A stretch of DNA of 60,000 nt from Polytrichum commune (lineage: Eukaryota; Streptophyta; Polytrichopsida; Polytrichales; Polytrichaceae), in NCBI GenBank assembly GCA_950295325.1, contig OX485809.1:29838144-29898143 (forward strand), read 5' to 3'. A program made the translations under genes and the position numbers. The notes under the pieces are model-generated. The model had not been told where the DNA came from. It ran no database searches and was given only the letters and a program-made list of their open reading frames with translations. Shown in pieces: positions 1 through 16,900 of this stretch (positions are counted from its first letter, which is position 1; every line of letters starts with the position of its first letter).

Positions 1-390
1 AAATTTTGTTCCCTTGTCGAGGCGTTTAAGTATGTGAAAAGAAGTCCTCAAACATGCCTGGTGAGAAAGGGGTACGAAGGTTAGGTGATCTCCAACGTGG
101 AAGATGTGGAAGATGTCTGTACATTCGATTCCAATTAAACTCGATTGCTTGTGCGATCCAAATTATAGTACATTGCAAACCGTATAACCAAAGTTTTAGC
201 TTTCATGAGACATGTTGGAGAAGCCATAGTCCTGATCAGCTCTGTTCCTTGCTTCAACAAGAAGGATGACAAAATATATTGCAAAACACGACTTACTAAA
301 CTCTAATTTTGTTGACTGTTCACCGGTTTCTGATTGTACTCAGATATGTAAACGGTTCTTACATAATCAGAGATTTATAACAATCCGTTC
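1..390. other. Upstream flank of the RWA gene
   Basis: No convincing coding exon or repeat was seen here. If the RWA gene has a separate 5' exon encoding the family's usual short Pro-Gly-Gln lead-in, it lies here or before the window, but none could be placed. The open frame at 54-269 has no family resemblance. Confidence 0.4.
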
Positions 391-6157
<5,767 letters not shown>

Positions 6158-7168
6158 GTGCAGGAGAATTGTAGGGTATGTTGAGGAGTTTATTATATCC
6201 ATTCTTTCACTTTAAACCATTTAGTTTTTTGCAGACACTCACTTCTGTACCCTTATGGGAGTAATTGAAACTACATGTAATTCCATCACTTTTCACCAGC
6301 TATCCAGCAGGAGGGCAAGCTTTCTTTTCAGCTGTTCCAGTAAAGGCTATTCATTGTTGTCAAATTTGCTTCTGTATTCTGTCAAGTTTGATACCATAGC
6401 ATTCTTTGGGCAGAAAATAATTAATTTTAAAGGTGCCTAAATTTTTGGGAAATTAATTTCGTTGAGTGCCCAAAAAAAAGATATAACATTCAAAGAGTGC
6501 CCAACATCACAATAATGCAAGTGATATTCACTGGAATCCAAAAAAGTAGCATAAAATAACTTCAATAGTATCTTCATTCGGCATCAATCTCACTCATGAT
6601 TTAAAAAAAATCCAAGCATGAATCAGCTCCACAAGTCATGCTAACACTATCATAAAAACCGGGAATGAGACAAGCATACGGGAATAATGTCTAATTTATT
6701 TTAGATTACTTTTTTAATCTACCCAATTTTAGAATATTATTTTCTGGGTTGCCTAACTTACTTTCGCACTTTAATTAATTATTAGGCAAAAAGGTGCTCA
6801 AGTTGGTAGAGAGCTACCATAGCTCTTACACATGGTGATACCATTTGCATAGTCTGCTTAAGTCACCTTGAGTCTTGACTACCATGGTTGTGGATGGATT
6901 TTACATTGGCCCGAAAATGAGGATTTACAAAGGTGATTGTTGAGCCTACACAGTGGGATTCTGCAATACCCCACATTCACATTTGCAATATAGACACAAT
7001 GGTATGCCCATAATAAGTGGTTAGTTGTTTGAAATCGTCACCATTGCACATCCGTCCAAGATTAATATTTTAAATGATTCAAAGTGAATTGAATAGGATA
7101 TTTTAAACCATTTTGGAAATTTCCATTATGAATCATGCGTGGGTCTTGGATACATTGACTTATAGGCC

Positions 7169-7237
7169 CCCCACACATACTGGTGGGCGGCGGCAGTGAA
7201 CGGGCGAACACCGTTCGCTGCCACCAGTATGTGTGGG
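7169..7237. repeat. Strong hairpin, CACATACTGGTGGG family (family E)
   Basis: CCACACATACTGGTGG at 7171 pairs with CCACCAGTATGTGTGG ending at 7236. Inside it GGCAGTGAACGG pairs with CCGTTCGCTGCC, so almost the whole segment folds into one stem. It is GC-rich compared with its surroundings. Related motifs occur near 8374 and at 43073-43258. Confidence 0.8.
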
Positions 7238-8074
7238 CATGAATCCGTTTTATGTTTTCTATGAAACAAATGTATTGAGAGCATCGTAAAGCCTGAGCTC
7301 AAAAGCATGTAGGTAAATTTTAATAAATTTATGAGAGGTTTAAGTTCTTAGTAGACCTTTTCACAGTCCACGTAATCTCAGCTTGGATGGATCACGACAA
7401 ATTGTGGTGTATGAACTTTGAGAAATGTGCTGAAATGAAATTCCATAGCCAGGTTTTTGTCCTCTGTATCCAACTTAATTACACAAACCTTCGCCATTTC
7501 CAAACCTATTTCATTTCATGAATACTTGCTAAGTTTGTGGAGGGTTCAAGATTTTGAAGGATCACGATTTGGTCACACACTAATAATAGTCAGACTAAGC
7601 TTTCATGGATAATTGAAATTTGGATGCACATTACTTAGCAAGTAAAAATAATTGCAATATTGTGAATCCATACTACCCAATTTTTTTAACAATGAATGAC
7701 AAATACTCCTTTGGTAAGATCACTTCACAGAAGTTCAAACTCAATTTCATGAATGTTTCAAGCTACATTGTCACTTATTAGGTGAATTTTCATCCAAATT
7801 TCAATCATCCATGACGACATTTCTTAATATGAATTTTAGGATGCAAAATATACCAAAGGTGGATGAACCAAAAGTAGCTTGTGGTGGTGGCACTAAACTT
7901 ATTCATACGAAGTGTCAATAAAAAAAGTTACCACATGTGACATAAAATACCATATGATACTAAAATAAAATATTTAGTAGTAGTTGAGATATACTTTTAG
8001 TTTTAAAATGTCACTTCATTTTAGGAAATATGAACCAAGTTTGTTTCATTGTCAAAAACAAACAAGATAATTCA

Positions 8075-8242
8075 GGCCAACCAGTTACATGTTGACATCC
8101 TCCAGTTTTCCTTTATTAAGTTGGGGTATATTCTATACATTCATGTAACATGCTCAGTAATTTTCATGCAGTCTTGAACTTCCACCGGTTATTTCTCAAA
8201 ATCATCCGGTAGTTTTATAACTAACTCCCGGTTCTCCCCAAT
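8075..8242 (-). repeat. Family D (ACCGGTT) repeat remnant
   Basis: It shares, on the reverse strand, the GTTACATGTTGACATC block, a GAACTTCCACCGGTTATTTC block and a CCCGGTTCTCC end with the copies at 24.8-25.5 kb and 37.0 kb. Confidence 0.6.
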
Positions 8243-8373
8243 CGTAGTTCACGAAACCTAATAGTCCAAAAAAATTCATCTTGTGCTAGGTCGACATTCA
8301 CAGTGAACAGGCGAGTTGGGCGTTCGTTGCGCCCAGTCGCTGCCGTTACATAAATTTATGGGAAAAGTGGCCC

Positions 8374-8414
8374 CCTGCTGGTGGGAGCCTGCGACTGGCC
8401 CTCCCACCAGCAGG
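8374..8414. repeat. Hairpin related to family E
   Basis: CCTGCTGGTGGGAG pairs with CTCCCACCAGCAGG. The sequence just upstream (8295-8342) contains GTGAACAGGCG and CAGTCGCTGCC, resembling the inner stem of the 7169 hairpin. This is probably a diverged copy. Confidence 0.65.
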
Positions 8415-8575
8415 TGTGGGCGGGCTATTAGATGTTTACGATAGATTTTTTAATATGGACTCTTCACAATTTTGTAGATCTATTGGAAGTTTTAAAAGCT
8501 CTATATCCTGCCCGAAAGTGCACATGTTGCTGGAAGTGTCACTTTTGGGGCACCCTTACCTTAACTCACCTAGCA

Positions 8576-9288
8576 CAATCTCCCTCTTTAAGTGTTACCT
8601 CTTTTAGTGTTACAATGTCATAAGTGTTATATTTTTCATACTCCCTTGAAGAACACCAATCTTTGTTATTGTTGACACTCATAGAATCAATTTGTCAAGT
8701 CATTGGTATGTCTATCAATTTCTATTTCTTACCTTAGTTTCTTTTCTTACGACTTTCATTCTTGTGATTGCACATATAATTGGTGCATCATAGGTATCTG
8801 AAATTATTGAGGATGATTCGAAAATTAGTGAAGTAGTAGTTCCTGATGTTTCATTTCCTCAAGCACAAGAAGCAATGGTAACCCTATCTAGAACAACATT
8901 TCTAGAACAACAAAGCAATGTTAGTGAACTTAGGTCAAAGTTTTTGCCTTCAAAGATATTCATCACTCTTTCTTGTATCCAAGAGTCTCATCAAACAACA
9001 ATAGATTCTTATTTTGGTCACTAAGTAAGTGTAAGTTTATTTTTTATTAATATATGTGATGATATTTTATAAGTGTTACTAATGACCCTATTTTTCACTA
9101 CATAATTCCAAGACATAAATATGATCAATAGAAGATGGAGAACAAAAACAATCGACCAAATAACACCCGCATGCTCATAAGTGTTATTTTTGGAATTTCC
9201 CACCCTTTCTAACTAGTACAATGTGTTACAATGCCATACGTGTTACAAAATTTATACTCGAGAGGTAACACTTAGAGAGGGTAGATTG
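8576..9288 (+). mobile_element. Decayed DNA transposon with inverted ends and a transposase tail
   Basis: The left end CAATCTCCCTCTTTAAGTGT and the reverse complement of the right end (CAATCTACCCTCTCTAAGTG) match over about 30 bp, continuing into GTTACCTCT in both. Flanking dinucleotides are CA (left) and TA (right), which would fit a TA duplication after one substitution. A transposase C-terminal frame lies inside. Confidence 0.6.
8794..9024 (+). pseudogene. Transposase C-terminal fragment, pogo/Tigger-like, with a PIP-box-like end
   Basis: A 76-codon open frame without its own ATG follows an AG acceptor at 8792-8793. It is acidic and polar and ends QTTIDSYFGH then stop. The Q-x-x-I-x-x-Y-F pattern is a canonical PCNA-interacting (PIP) box, a feature known at the C-terminus of pogo transposase. 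No DDE or helix-turn-helix part remains in the window, so the family name is an inference from the C-terminus and its position between inverted repeats. Confidence 0.45.
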
Positions 9289-9389
9289 TAGTTTGTTGCC
9301 ACACTAACAATTAGCTCAACTTTTGTTGAAATCGCGTTTTTGCACATGGATCGCCCGAAACCCACTATGAAATTTCATGTTGACCACAA

Positions 9390-9767
9390 TAAGGTAGATG
9401 TCCTAAATCAAACAAAACAATAATATAGACACCTATGTTTGAGTAGTATGTGATTAGGTGTGGATCTAAGAATTGGCATAAAAGACATGTGTTTTGAAGA
9501 GATTGGAGTATGTGCTCAAAAGATGCTAACCATTATAAGCTCAATAGTCAACATGATGGGGGGGGGGCATATGACCACTTAAAGAGCACAAGAATCTTCA
9601 CTTGGATAATGAATTAGATATTCATATGAGCTCCGAAATTTATGAGGCAAATAGCTACAGACACAATTCATAATTGTTAATCATCTTGCTCCAGTTGCAT
9701 GTTTCATATCCTATGAGACTCAGTGGGTGCAGACAGAAAAGTATCCATATAAAGCACGTCTACCTTA
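9390..9767 (-). repeat. Family A repeat, full-length copy
   Basis: It starts TAAGGTAGATGTCC and ends GCACGTCTACCTTA, forming imperfect inverted ends. It is 378 bp long and holds the family core CTCAATAGTCAACATGAT. A G10 tract replaces the short G run seen in other copies. Confidence 0.8.
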
Positions 9768-10995
9768 ATTGCACCTCAGAAAGAGTTTCAACCCAACCCC
9801 AAATTCAGTGTACTTGCAAGTGTCAAAGCATTCATTCTTCTCTAAATGCAACAGTTTTAACCTAATTCATTGAATAAAAGACTTTCAAGTCATCCCATGT
9901 AGTGAATGAAGGAATATTGAATGCCATTCTCAAAAGTTGGGTTTGATTTCCGTCGTAGTTTCAAGGCATGGCCTTTGAGTTTGAACCACGTTATGCTCTG
10001 TGCTGTCTATTTAGTGCTGCTGCTAGTCTCACTATATTATTCAAATCCTGTGCTTCGCAGTGCAAGATAGACATTTTTTTAATCTTTGAAGGGCTTTCTT
10101 ACTTCTCACCTGCAAACACCAATTCTCCAGTTATTCATCCATTGAACCATCTTATGGACATTTAGTATGCAAAATTTAAGATGTTCCTCAAAGGCTATAC
10201 CAACAATAAATAATTATTTTCTCTTCATGTTGTGTCTACATTGGATGAGACACTGGATCCCAAGTGGGAATTACATTCCAGCACTAATAAAGATGAAATA
10301 GAGCACCCTCTAAGGTAGTCGAGTAGCAGCCTTGCATGATTGGAAGTTGCTAGTATGGTAATTTGAGTTGCATAGTCAACCTATTATGACATTCTCAAGC
10401 CTGTGGTATCTACAATTGATGTTCTTGGAAACAGTGCACATTCAAGGATACAAATGTCTACATAGAAGAAAAAAAACTGTACCTGCAAGTATTGCCACCA
10501 ACTTTTTATCAAGTTTCAACATAAAGATAAGGTATGGCGTTCAACAAATGCAATCCTTGCCACTCGAGACAATTTATTGTCAATGTTTATGAAAGTTAAA
10601 TAGGTCTCCTATACCCAAGACCTTCCTCAGACTTACAGCGACCTTATGAACTAACAAGAGAAATTTGAACACTAGTCTCCAGAAATTTGAAAGGACAAGT
10701 GTTGTCAATATTTCTAACAAACTATGGGTTTGTTGTAGCATGATGTGGAATGTGAAGGGCTATGTATTGCATTTGAGAGCAGTATGGTGCTCCGTATAAG
10801 AATGAGAAAAAGGTCAAAAAATGCTCAACTTGCAAGAAATCCGTCCCCTAAGAATCCATGTTCTCTGATTCTTTTTGCTTAGGCAAAAGAGGAAACCAAT
10901 TTATGTAGTAATTTCTCTACAGACAACAAGACTGAATGAAATAACATGAGCTTTGGCTACACTCACGAAAATGGGACGAAAATGCGATCTCTAGC

Positions 10996-13900
10996 CTATG
11001 AAGGCCGCTGATGCCTAGCTGTTGTTCTCCTCTCCAAGGTGACACGTTTGGAGGACTGAAACAAGAAACAAGAAACAAGAAAAATCAGATTAGCACTCCT
11101 TGAAATTACATATAATTAAAAAAACGACAGCTTGGAACAGAAGTTTCCAAGAAAGATTCAAACAGAGTAATTTAAGGTAAGTGGCTCTAAAATGGACACT
11201 TTTAGCTCTGCACCTACTTCTCCTAAGATATTAAACACGCGATTCACATGAGATGATTAACAAATCCAAATCGAGGATACACCCTCATTATATGTGGAGC
11301 TCAAACAAATATCTTATTCATTATCAAGGTAAGGATTCACTTTCTTCTTAAATGATCGTAAGGTATTGAGGCCTTAAAGTAATGCCTTCCTTTTGGCGAC
11401 ACCTATTTTTCATCCTTAAGCCATCAACAAGTGAATGTAACGGTGTCATTGAGTAAGTCATTCTTAAAAGCAATTAATCATATGCGGCATTAAGTACAAA
11501 ACAACACCACTTTGGTCATTCAAGTAGTTCTGTGAGAAGGATGAAAAATTGCTTTTAGAAGAGCACCAATTTTGGCCAAGACAATGGCTAATTGAAGATC
11601 TATTTGCTCAACGAGGTGTTGCAAGAAGTAATTCACAAAAGGGGAACAACACCTTCATTTAATAGAGGATCCTAACCCGCAATAAGGCTAATTTTGTGGT
11701 CATTCTCACCTAGCAAGCCAACATCAATAGACTCTCTAGTGGAGAGTAAAAGGCTCTTTCCTTAAGACGACTTTGCAAAATTCTATAAGTTACATATGAA
11801 TTTTTTATTTTTTGAATTATTTTTTGTAGACTTTATATAGATTTTCTAATTTGTAAAGATATATTGAAAATTTTCCAAGCTATTTAACCTGCTTGAAATA
11901 GAAAAAGTTTCTTAAAGTGTTGCTTTAAGGCCTCAGTTCCTTACAAGCCCCTATGCTCAATAACATTGACTATAGCACCTAGAATAATTCATGGGTTTGG
12001 AGATGTCATCCAATCACTTTCAAACACGTGTTTTTTTAGCGATCCAATCTTAGATCCAAGCCACACACCACTCAAATATAAGAGTCCAATTAAAATAAGT
12101 AATTGAATTAGGCCCTTTTACCTTAGCTATATGTTGGTTTGGTATCGTAATTTTCATACCATTCAGGTATCTATAGTGAGGATTTCACATTTTTTGATAC
12201 CAATAGGGTATGGGTATTTGATGGTAGATTTTTTCTTGATACCATTCAAGTCTATATACCATGCAAAAACCTTCATACCTAAGCAAAATTGGTCTAGCAT
12301 CAATGTGGTTTAAGGTATTTGCCCAAATAACAACTAGGGAATATAAATATTCTCCCATCTTGTCATACCCACGCCAAATATCAATATTTGACTGTATTGC
12401 AATTTTGATACCCATGGGGAGATTCTTTGATACCTCAAGTAGGTTCTATGATACCATTATTTATGTTGATTATTTATACCATGCATTCCCCTATCTACTA
12501 GACCAATATTGGTGGAGAGGGAATTATCGTATATGAGTACCTCTCGTTCATCCAACATGAAAGCCCTAAGATAGTATGCAGCCCGTAGGTTAATTCTTTT
12601 AGTTAATTTGACATTGACATTAGCTTTAAAGACCCCAAATTAGTCTACTTGAAATCATTTGACATGAATAGGGGTCAAGTTTAAATGTTGATGGGTGAGC
12701 TCGTATATGGATTCCCTCCAACATTTGTTTATACGCAAAAGCCTCCGTACTGACACTTAAACAATGGTCGTTTACAACACTAGTATTGGAGGCAGGAAAA
12801 ATTACAAGAGGTTTGCATTCACCTGATTACGATATTGTTTTCGCAATTTGACAGCGGTGTTCATACAGCTGTGCACCTTCATTTTCATCTCTAAGTCATT
12901 GAATATCTGGAGCCACAGTAGCACAAGGGGTTTCAACATGAGAATGTATTAGAGAAATTTCTTGGTACACAATGGGCGAAGAACAAGAGCAAGATTTGCA
13001 GGATGAGATGCTAGCAGATAGTACTAGACTGTTTAGGGTAATTAGTGCCCTATTAACTGAAAATTGATGTTTTTGTAACTCATATCAATTACTTGCTGGA
13101 TGTTAATATGGAGCGGTTTTACCTTGATGGCATCATCCATTGATTGGAGCTTGTTGAAGAGCATATTGCGATTTTGCTCAATGATAGCGGCCACACAAAA
13201 AACCGAAATATCTTCATCACCTTTTCGCTCCAATAGACCAGCATTTCTAGGAAGCGTTCGATTCCGATTCTTGTGCCACAGCCTTCCTGGTCTTAACCCA
13301 CAAAAAGAGGTCTTGCTCGCAAGCGCTTTCCATCTTAAACTTTCAATGCCAGATGTTTCACATGTGTGCAACCTCTGCAAAGTTGTGCAAGTTGGAGATG
13401 ATAATTCAGGAGAGTGATTGACCCTGCAAGCTTCAACTTCATCCTCAGGAGGAAAACTTCTTCCATCAGGAAGCGGATGTTGTAGTTGGAGAGCTTCAAG
13501 AGATTGATACTCCAACATGCGTGTGGATGCGTGCTCAAAATCGGCTGCCCACATCATCTGCCAGTCACCCAAATTTCTCCTTATCAATCTCCACAGTTGT
13601 TGTGGCATCGAAATGTAAGGCATCAATTTTTATTGCCTAACTCCAACACAACACATCTATAGTTTTTAGTGGTAAATGATTAGGTGTGGATTTAAGAATG
13701 GACACCAAAAAGAGATGTGTTTATAAGAGATTAGACTACATGCTCAAAATGTGACAACCAATCTAGGCAATGCTCAACATGATTGGGGGGACCTATATGA
13801 CCACTTAGTGAGCATGAGAATCTTCACTTAATCATGATAAGATATTCATATGAACTTCAAAAAATATGAGGCAATTGGCTATGGGCACGATTTAGATTTG

Positions 13901-16900
13901 CTAATCATCTCACACTAATTGACTTCTTCATATCCTACAAGAAGTGGGTGCAAAGAGAAAAGTATCCAAATAACACACGCCTACCTTTACATGTGAGGAG
14001 CTTCCATGTACATGGGACCAAGTAAACCAAAGTTAATTAGAGATCCCATTTACAAGGAGCTTCACATGTTACACAAATAAACTTCATGCATTCACCTCTT
14101 TCTCTAAGGTAGGCACGCCTAACTCAATTAGTTATCTTTATCGCACACCTATGTTTTGAGTGGAAGTGTGTTGGCGTGTCTCCAAGGACGGATACCAGAA
14201 AGACATATTTAAAAGAGATTGGATTGTGTGCTCAACTTGTGATCACCGTTCTAGTCTCAATATTCAACATAATTGGAGGGGACTTATATGACAATTCAAT
14301 GAGCATGAGAATATTCATTTATGAGAATAAATGACTATTGCCTTGATTTGGATTTGCTAACCATCTTGTACTAGTAGGAGAAGTGACCTAGTTAGAAACA
14401 ATTACCATTTAAGACCCATTTACCTTAGCAAAAGTCACTACAATTTCTTGCTAGTTTTAGCACCACATCTGCAACCATTGGCAGGAAAAGTTTACAGTTC
14501 ATAAATCAAAGTCCTAGTTTCCAGTAGATTATTCAACACCCCCAAATCCCCTTCTGCTAAGTTTCGTGACCACAGGTACACTAAATGATCCTATCAGTGT
14601 GGGTGGAAATAATTAATTGTCACACTAATTGTCTCGTCAGGTGAAAATAATGTGGCCTGAGAACCCGGGACTTTCCGTATGTCTTCCTGGAGAATTCTAA
14701 CTGCATTGAGTAATAGTTGAAGGACAAAAGTAGCATAAAATAAATAGTCAACCACATCAATTTCGTAGAAAAGAACAAAGTAACTTACACTAATTTAAAA
14801 CTAGACAACTGGCATGGGTTGGAAATCAATGTGGGTTGTACAGAATCACACTATTAGGACATTAGTGTAGCTTTAGTGACACAATTATTAAGTGCAAATT
14901 TTGGTAAAGACACCCAAGTGAAGGATGATATTCACATACCTGTTCATATGTTATGGGTTGCATATGTAGGATAAAGCCTTTTCTAAAAATAGACTTACAC
15001 ACACTTACTGGTCACTTAAGATGATATAAAACATGGAGGAAGTCCATAGGAGGGTAAAGTGTATCTGTATTATTATTGTCACCAACTCTCATACCCTAGC
15101 AGTGACTCTAGTTCGTCAACAATCATTTGAAAAAATAAAAATATGAAAACATGAAAAACTTGGAGTCAGGATGATGAATTTCTGGAAATGTAAACCTTGA
15201 CCTGGAAGCAGCAAACTATATGCCAAATCACACTACCTCCATCATTTTAACAAGACACAATCATATTTTCAAATACCTCTCCTGAATCAATGATGGAATT
15301 ATCGCCTGTTACGCCCGCTGTGTTAAAAAAAAAGATTTTTTTCCGTAGTTCTTGCATAATGAAGGCACTTACTAAAACAAAATTTTGATACTTGTTGCAG
15401 ATGATAAGTTTGAAAATGTTCAGATAAACCTTATAAAGTGCCTTCATCCAAGTAAATAAATAATTCATCATTCCAGTGATGAACTAGCCTCACTCCTCCG
15501 GTATGTCCAAGTAAATATAGAAACCTCACCTCCCACATGTAGAGGGCTTCACCAAATGAAAGCTCTCGACGGAAAAGCACGAGCAGCATACGGAACGCAA
15601 AGAGGAAGTTGTCAGCTCCTGTTAGCACAAGATGCTTCAGCATGTCTGCATCTGTTAACTCAAAAATCTTGGATAGAACCTCCAGCTGCTTCATAACCCC
15701 AATAGGGCCCTCCATTTGGAAATTATGCCGCTGCAAAATTAAGTCCCAGCTGATAATCTCAGAGTCCCTTCTCAAATCAAATTACATAACCATCTCATAC
15801 ATCATATCCAATCTTGTCCAGTAATTTAGCCAGAGGATCTTCACTAATAATAGATAACGTAGCCACTTTCCTCATGATTTTTGGAGCTGATGTGACAATC
15901 AAAGTGAAGATTCTCGTGCTCAATACATGGTAATAAAGGGCCTCCCAGTTATGTTGACTATTGAGCCTAGAATGGTTATCCAAATTTTTAGCATGCAGTC
16001 CAATCCCTTTTAAAGACATGTCATTTTGGTCTCAATTCATGGAGCCACATTAAACCACATACCACTCAAATATAGGTACCTAATTAAGATAAGTGACCAA
16101 ATTAGGCATGCCTACCTTATGAGACGAAGGTAAATTAAAAGGCCAAGTTTCCAAGATAGTGATTCATTTAGGAAAACTGAGCTTGCAGAAATAAAGAGGA
16201 GAATCCTTACAACTCTTTTGAGAAGGCTCTCGAAGCACCACAAGGCATCCGCATCATTATCATATAACACAATAAATGGTGACAGTAAATCACTCATACC
16301 TAAAACCAACATGCAACCCCAGTTTGAGTTAGGTGCTGATAACCTAACACTTTAGCATCTGTGTTGATTATTGTTTGAATAAAATACAACACTAAGGTAA
16401 AGAACGATCCAACAAAGTTAGGTCTACTTGCATCAATCTAGCTTGTACAACTGGCAAAAGCCAGAAAGCTGGCATAACAAAGGATATCATCATTCAGTGA
16501 TCGAATGAGTCATTCTTGCTAGAGCTTAGTATAAATTCTGCATACTCTTAATGTAGGTGGTGCTACAAACCAACACCCAGAAATCTTGCAAAATATGTTC
16601 ATATTGAGTATGATAATGTCCACCACCTTAACATCAGGCTCCCGTGTTAGTTTTGAGTCACCTACCAAAAAAACTCTGACCCCTTATAACTTTTGCATAC
16701 GGAATTCAAATACAACATACTTTTGGTGCGTTGGAATTCCTTGTCAACTGCTAACTAGAATCTAATAGATATTAAAGTGGCGGTTTTAGCACCAGCTACC
16801 TTACTAACATCTCTGTATTAGAAGATATCTCTATAAGCAGTTGCTTTGTTCAGTTAGTGCTTGTCGTCAAAGTTGAAATCAAAAAGGGGTGCCAGAAAGA

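Larger units (their letters stand above)
6158..10995. other. Gene-free interval between RWA and TBC genes
   Basis: Recognisable content is repeats only: a hairpin at 7169-7237, a degraded family B-like stretch near 7780-8000, a reversed family D remnant near 8075-8242, a hairpin at 8374-8414, a transposon remnant at 8576-9288 and a family A copy at 9390-9767. The rest, including 6158-7168 and 9768-10995, is AT-rich with no coding signal that I could support. Confidence 0.6.

Noticed and set aside
6790-6830. tRNA-like stretch (GCTCAAGTTGGTAGAGAGC)
   Set aside because: It resembles an A-box region, but there is no B-box or matching acceptor stem downstream.
13042-13122. Extension of the TBC exon beyond 13123 into VKPLHINIQQVIDMSYKN
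   Set aside because: A GT donor at 13122-13121 and the well-matched next exon at 12906-12823 (IFNDLEMKMKVHSC...) show this is intron read-through.
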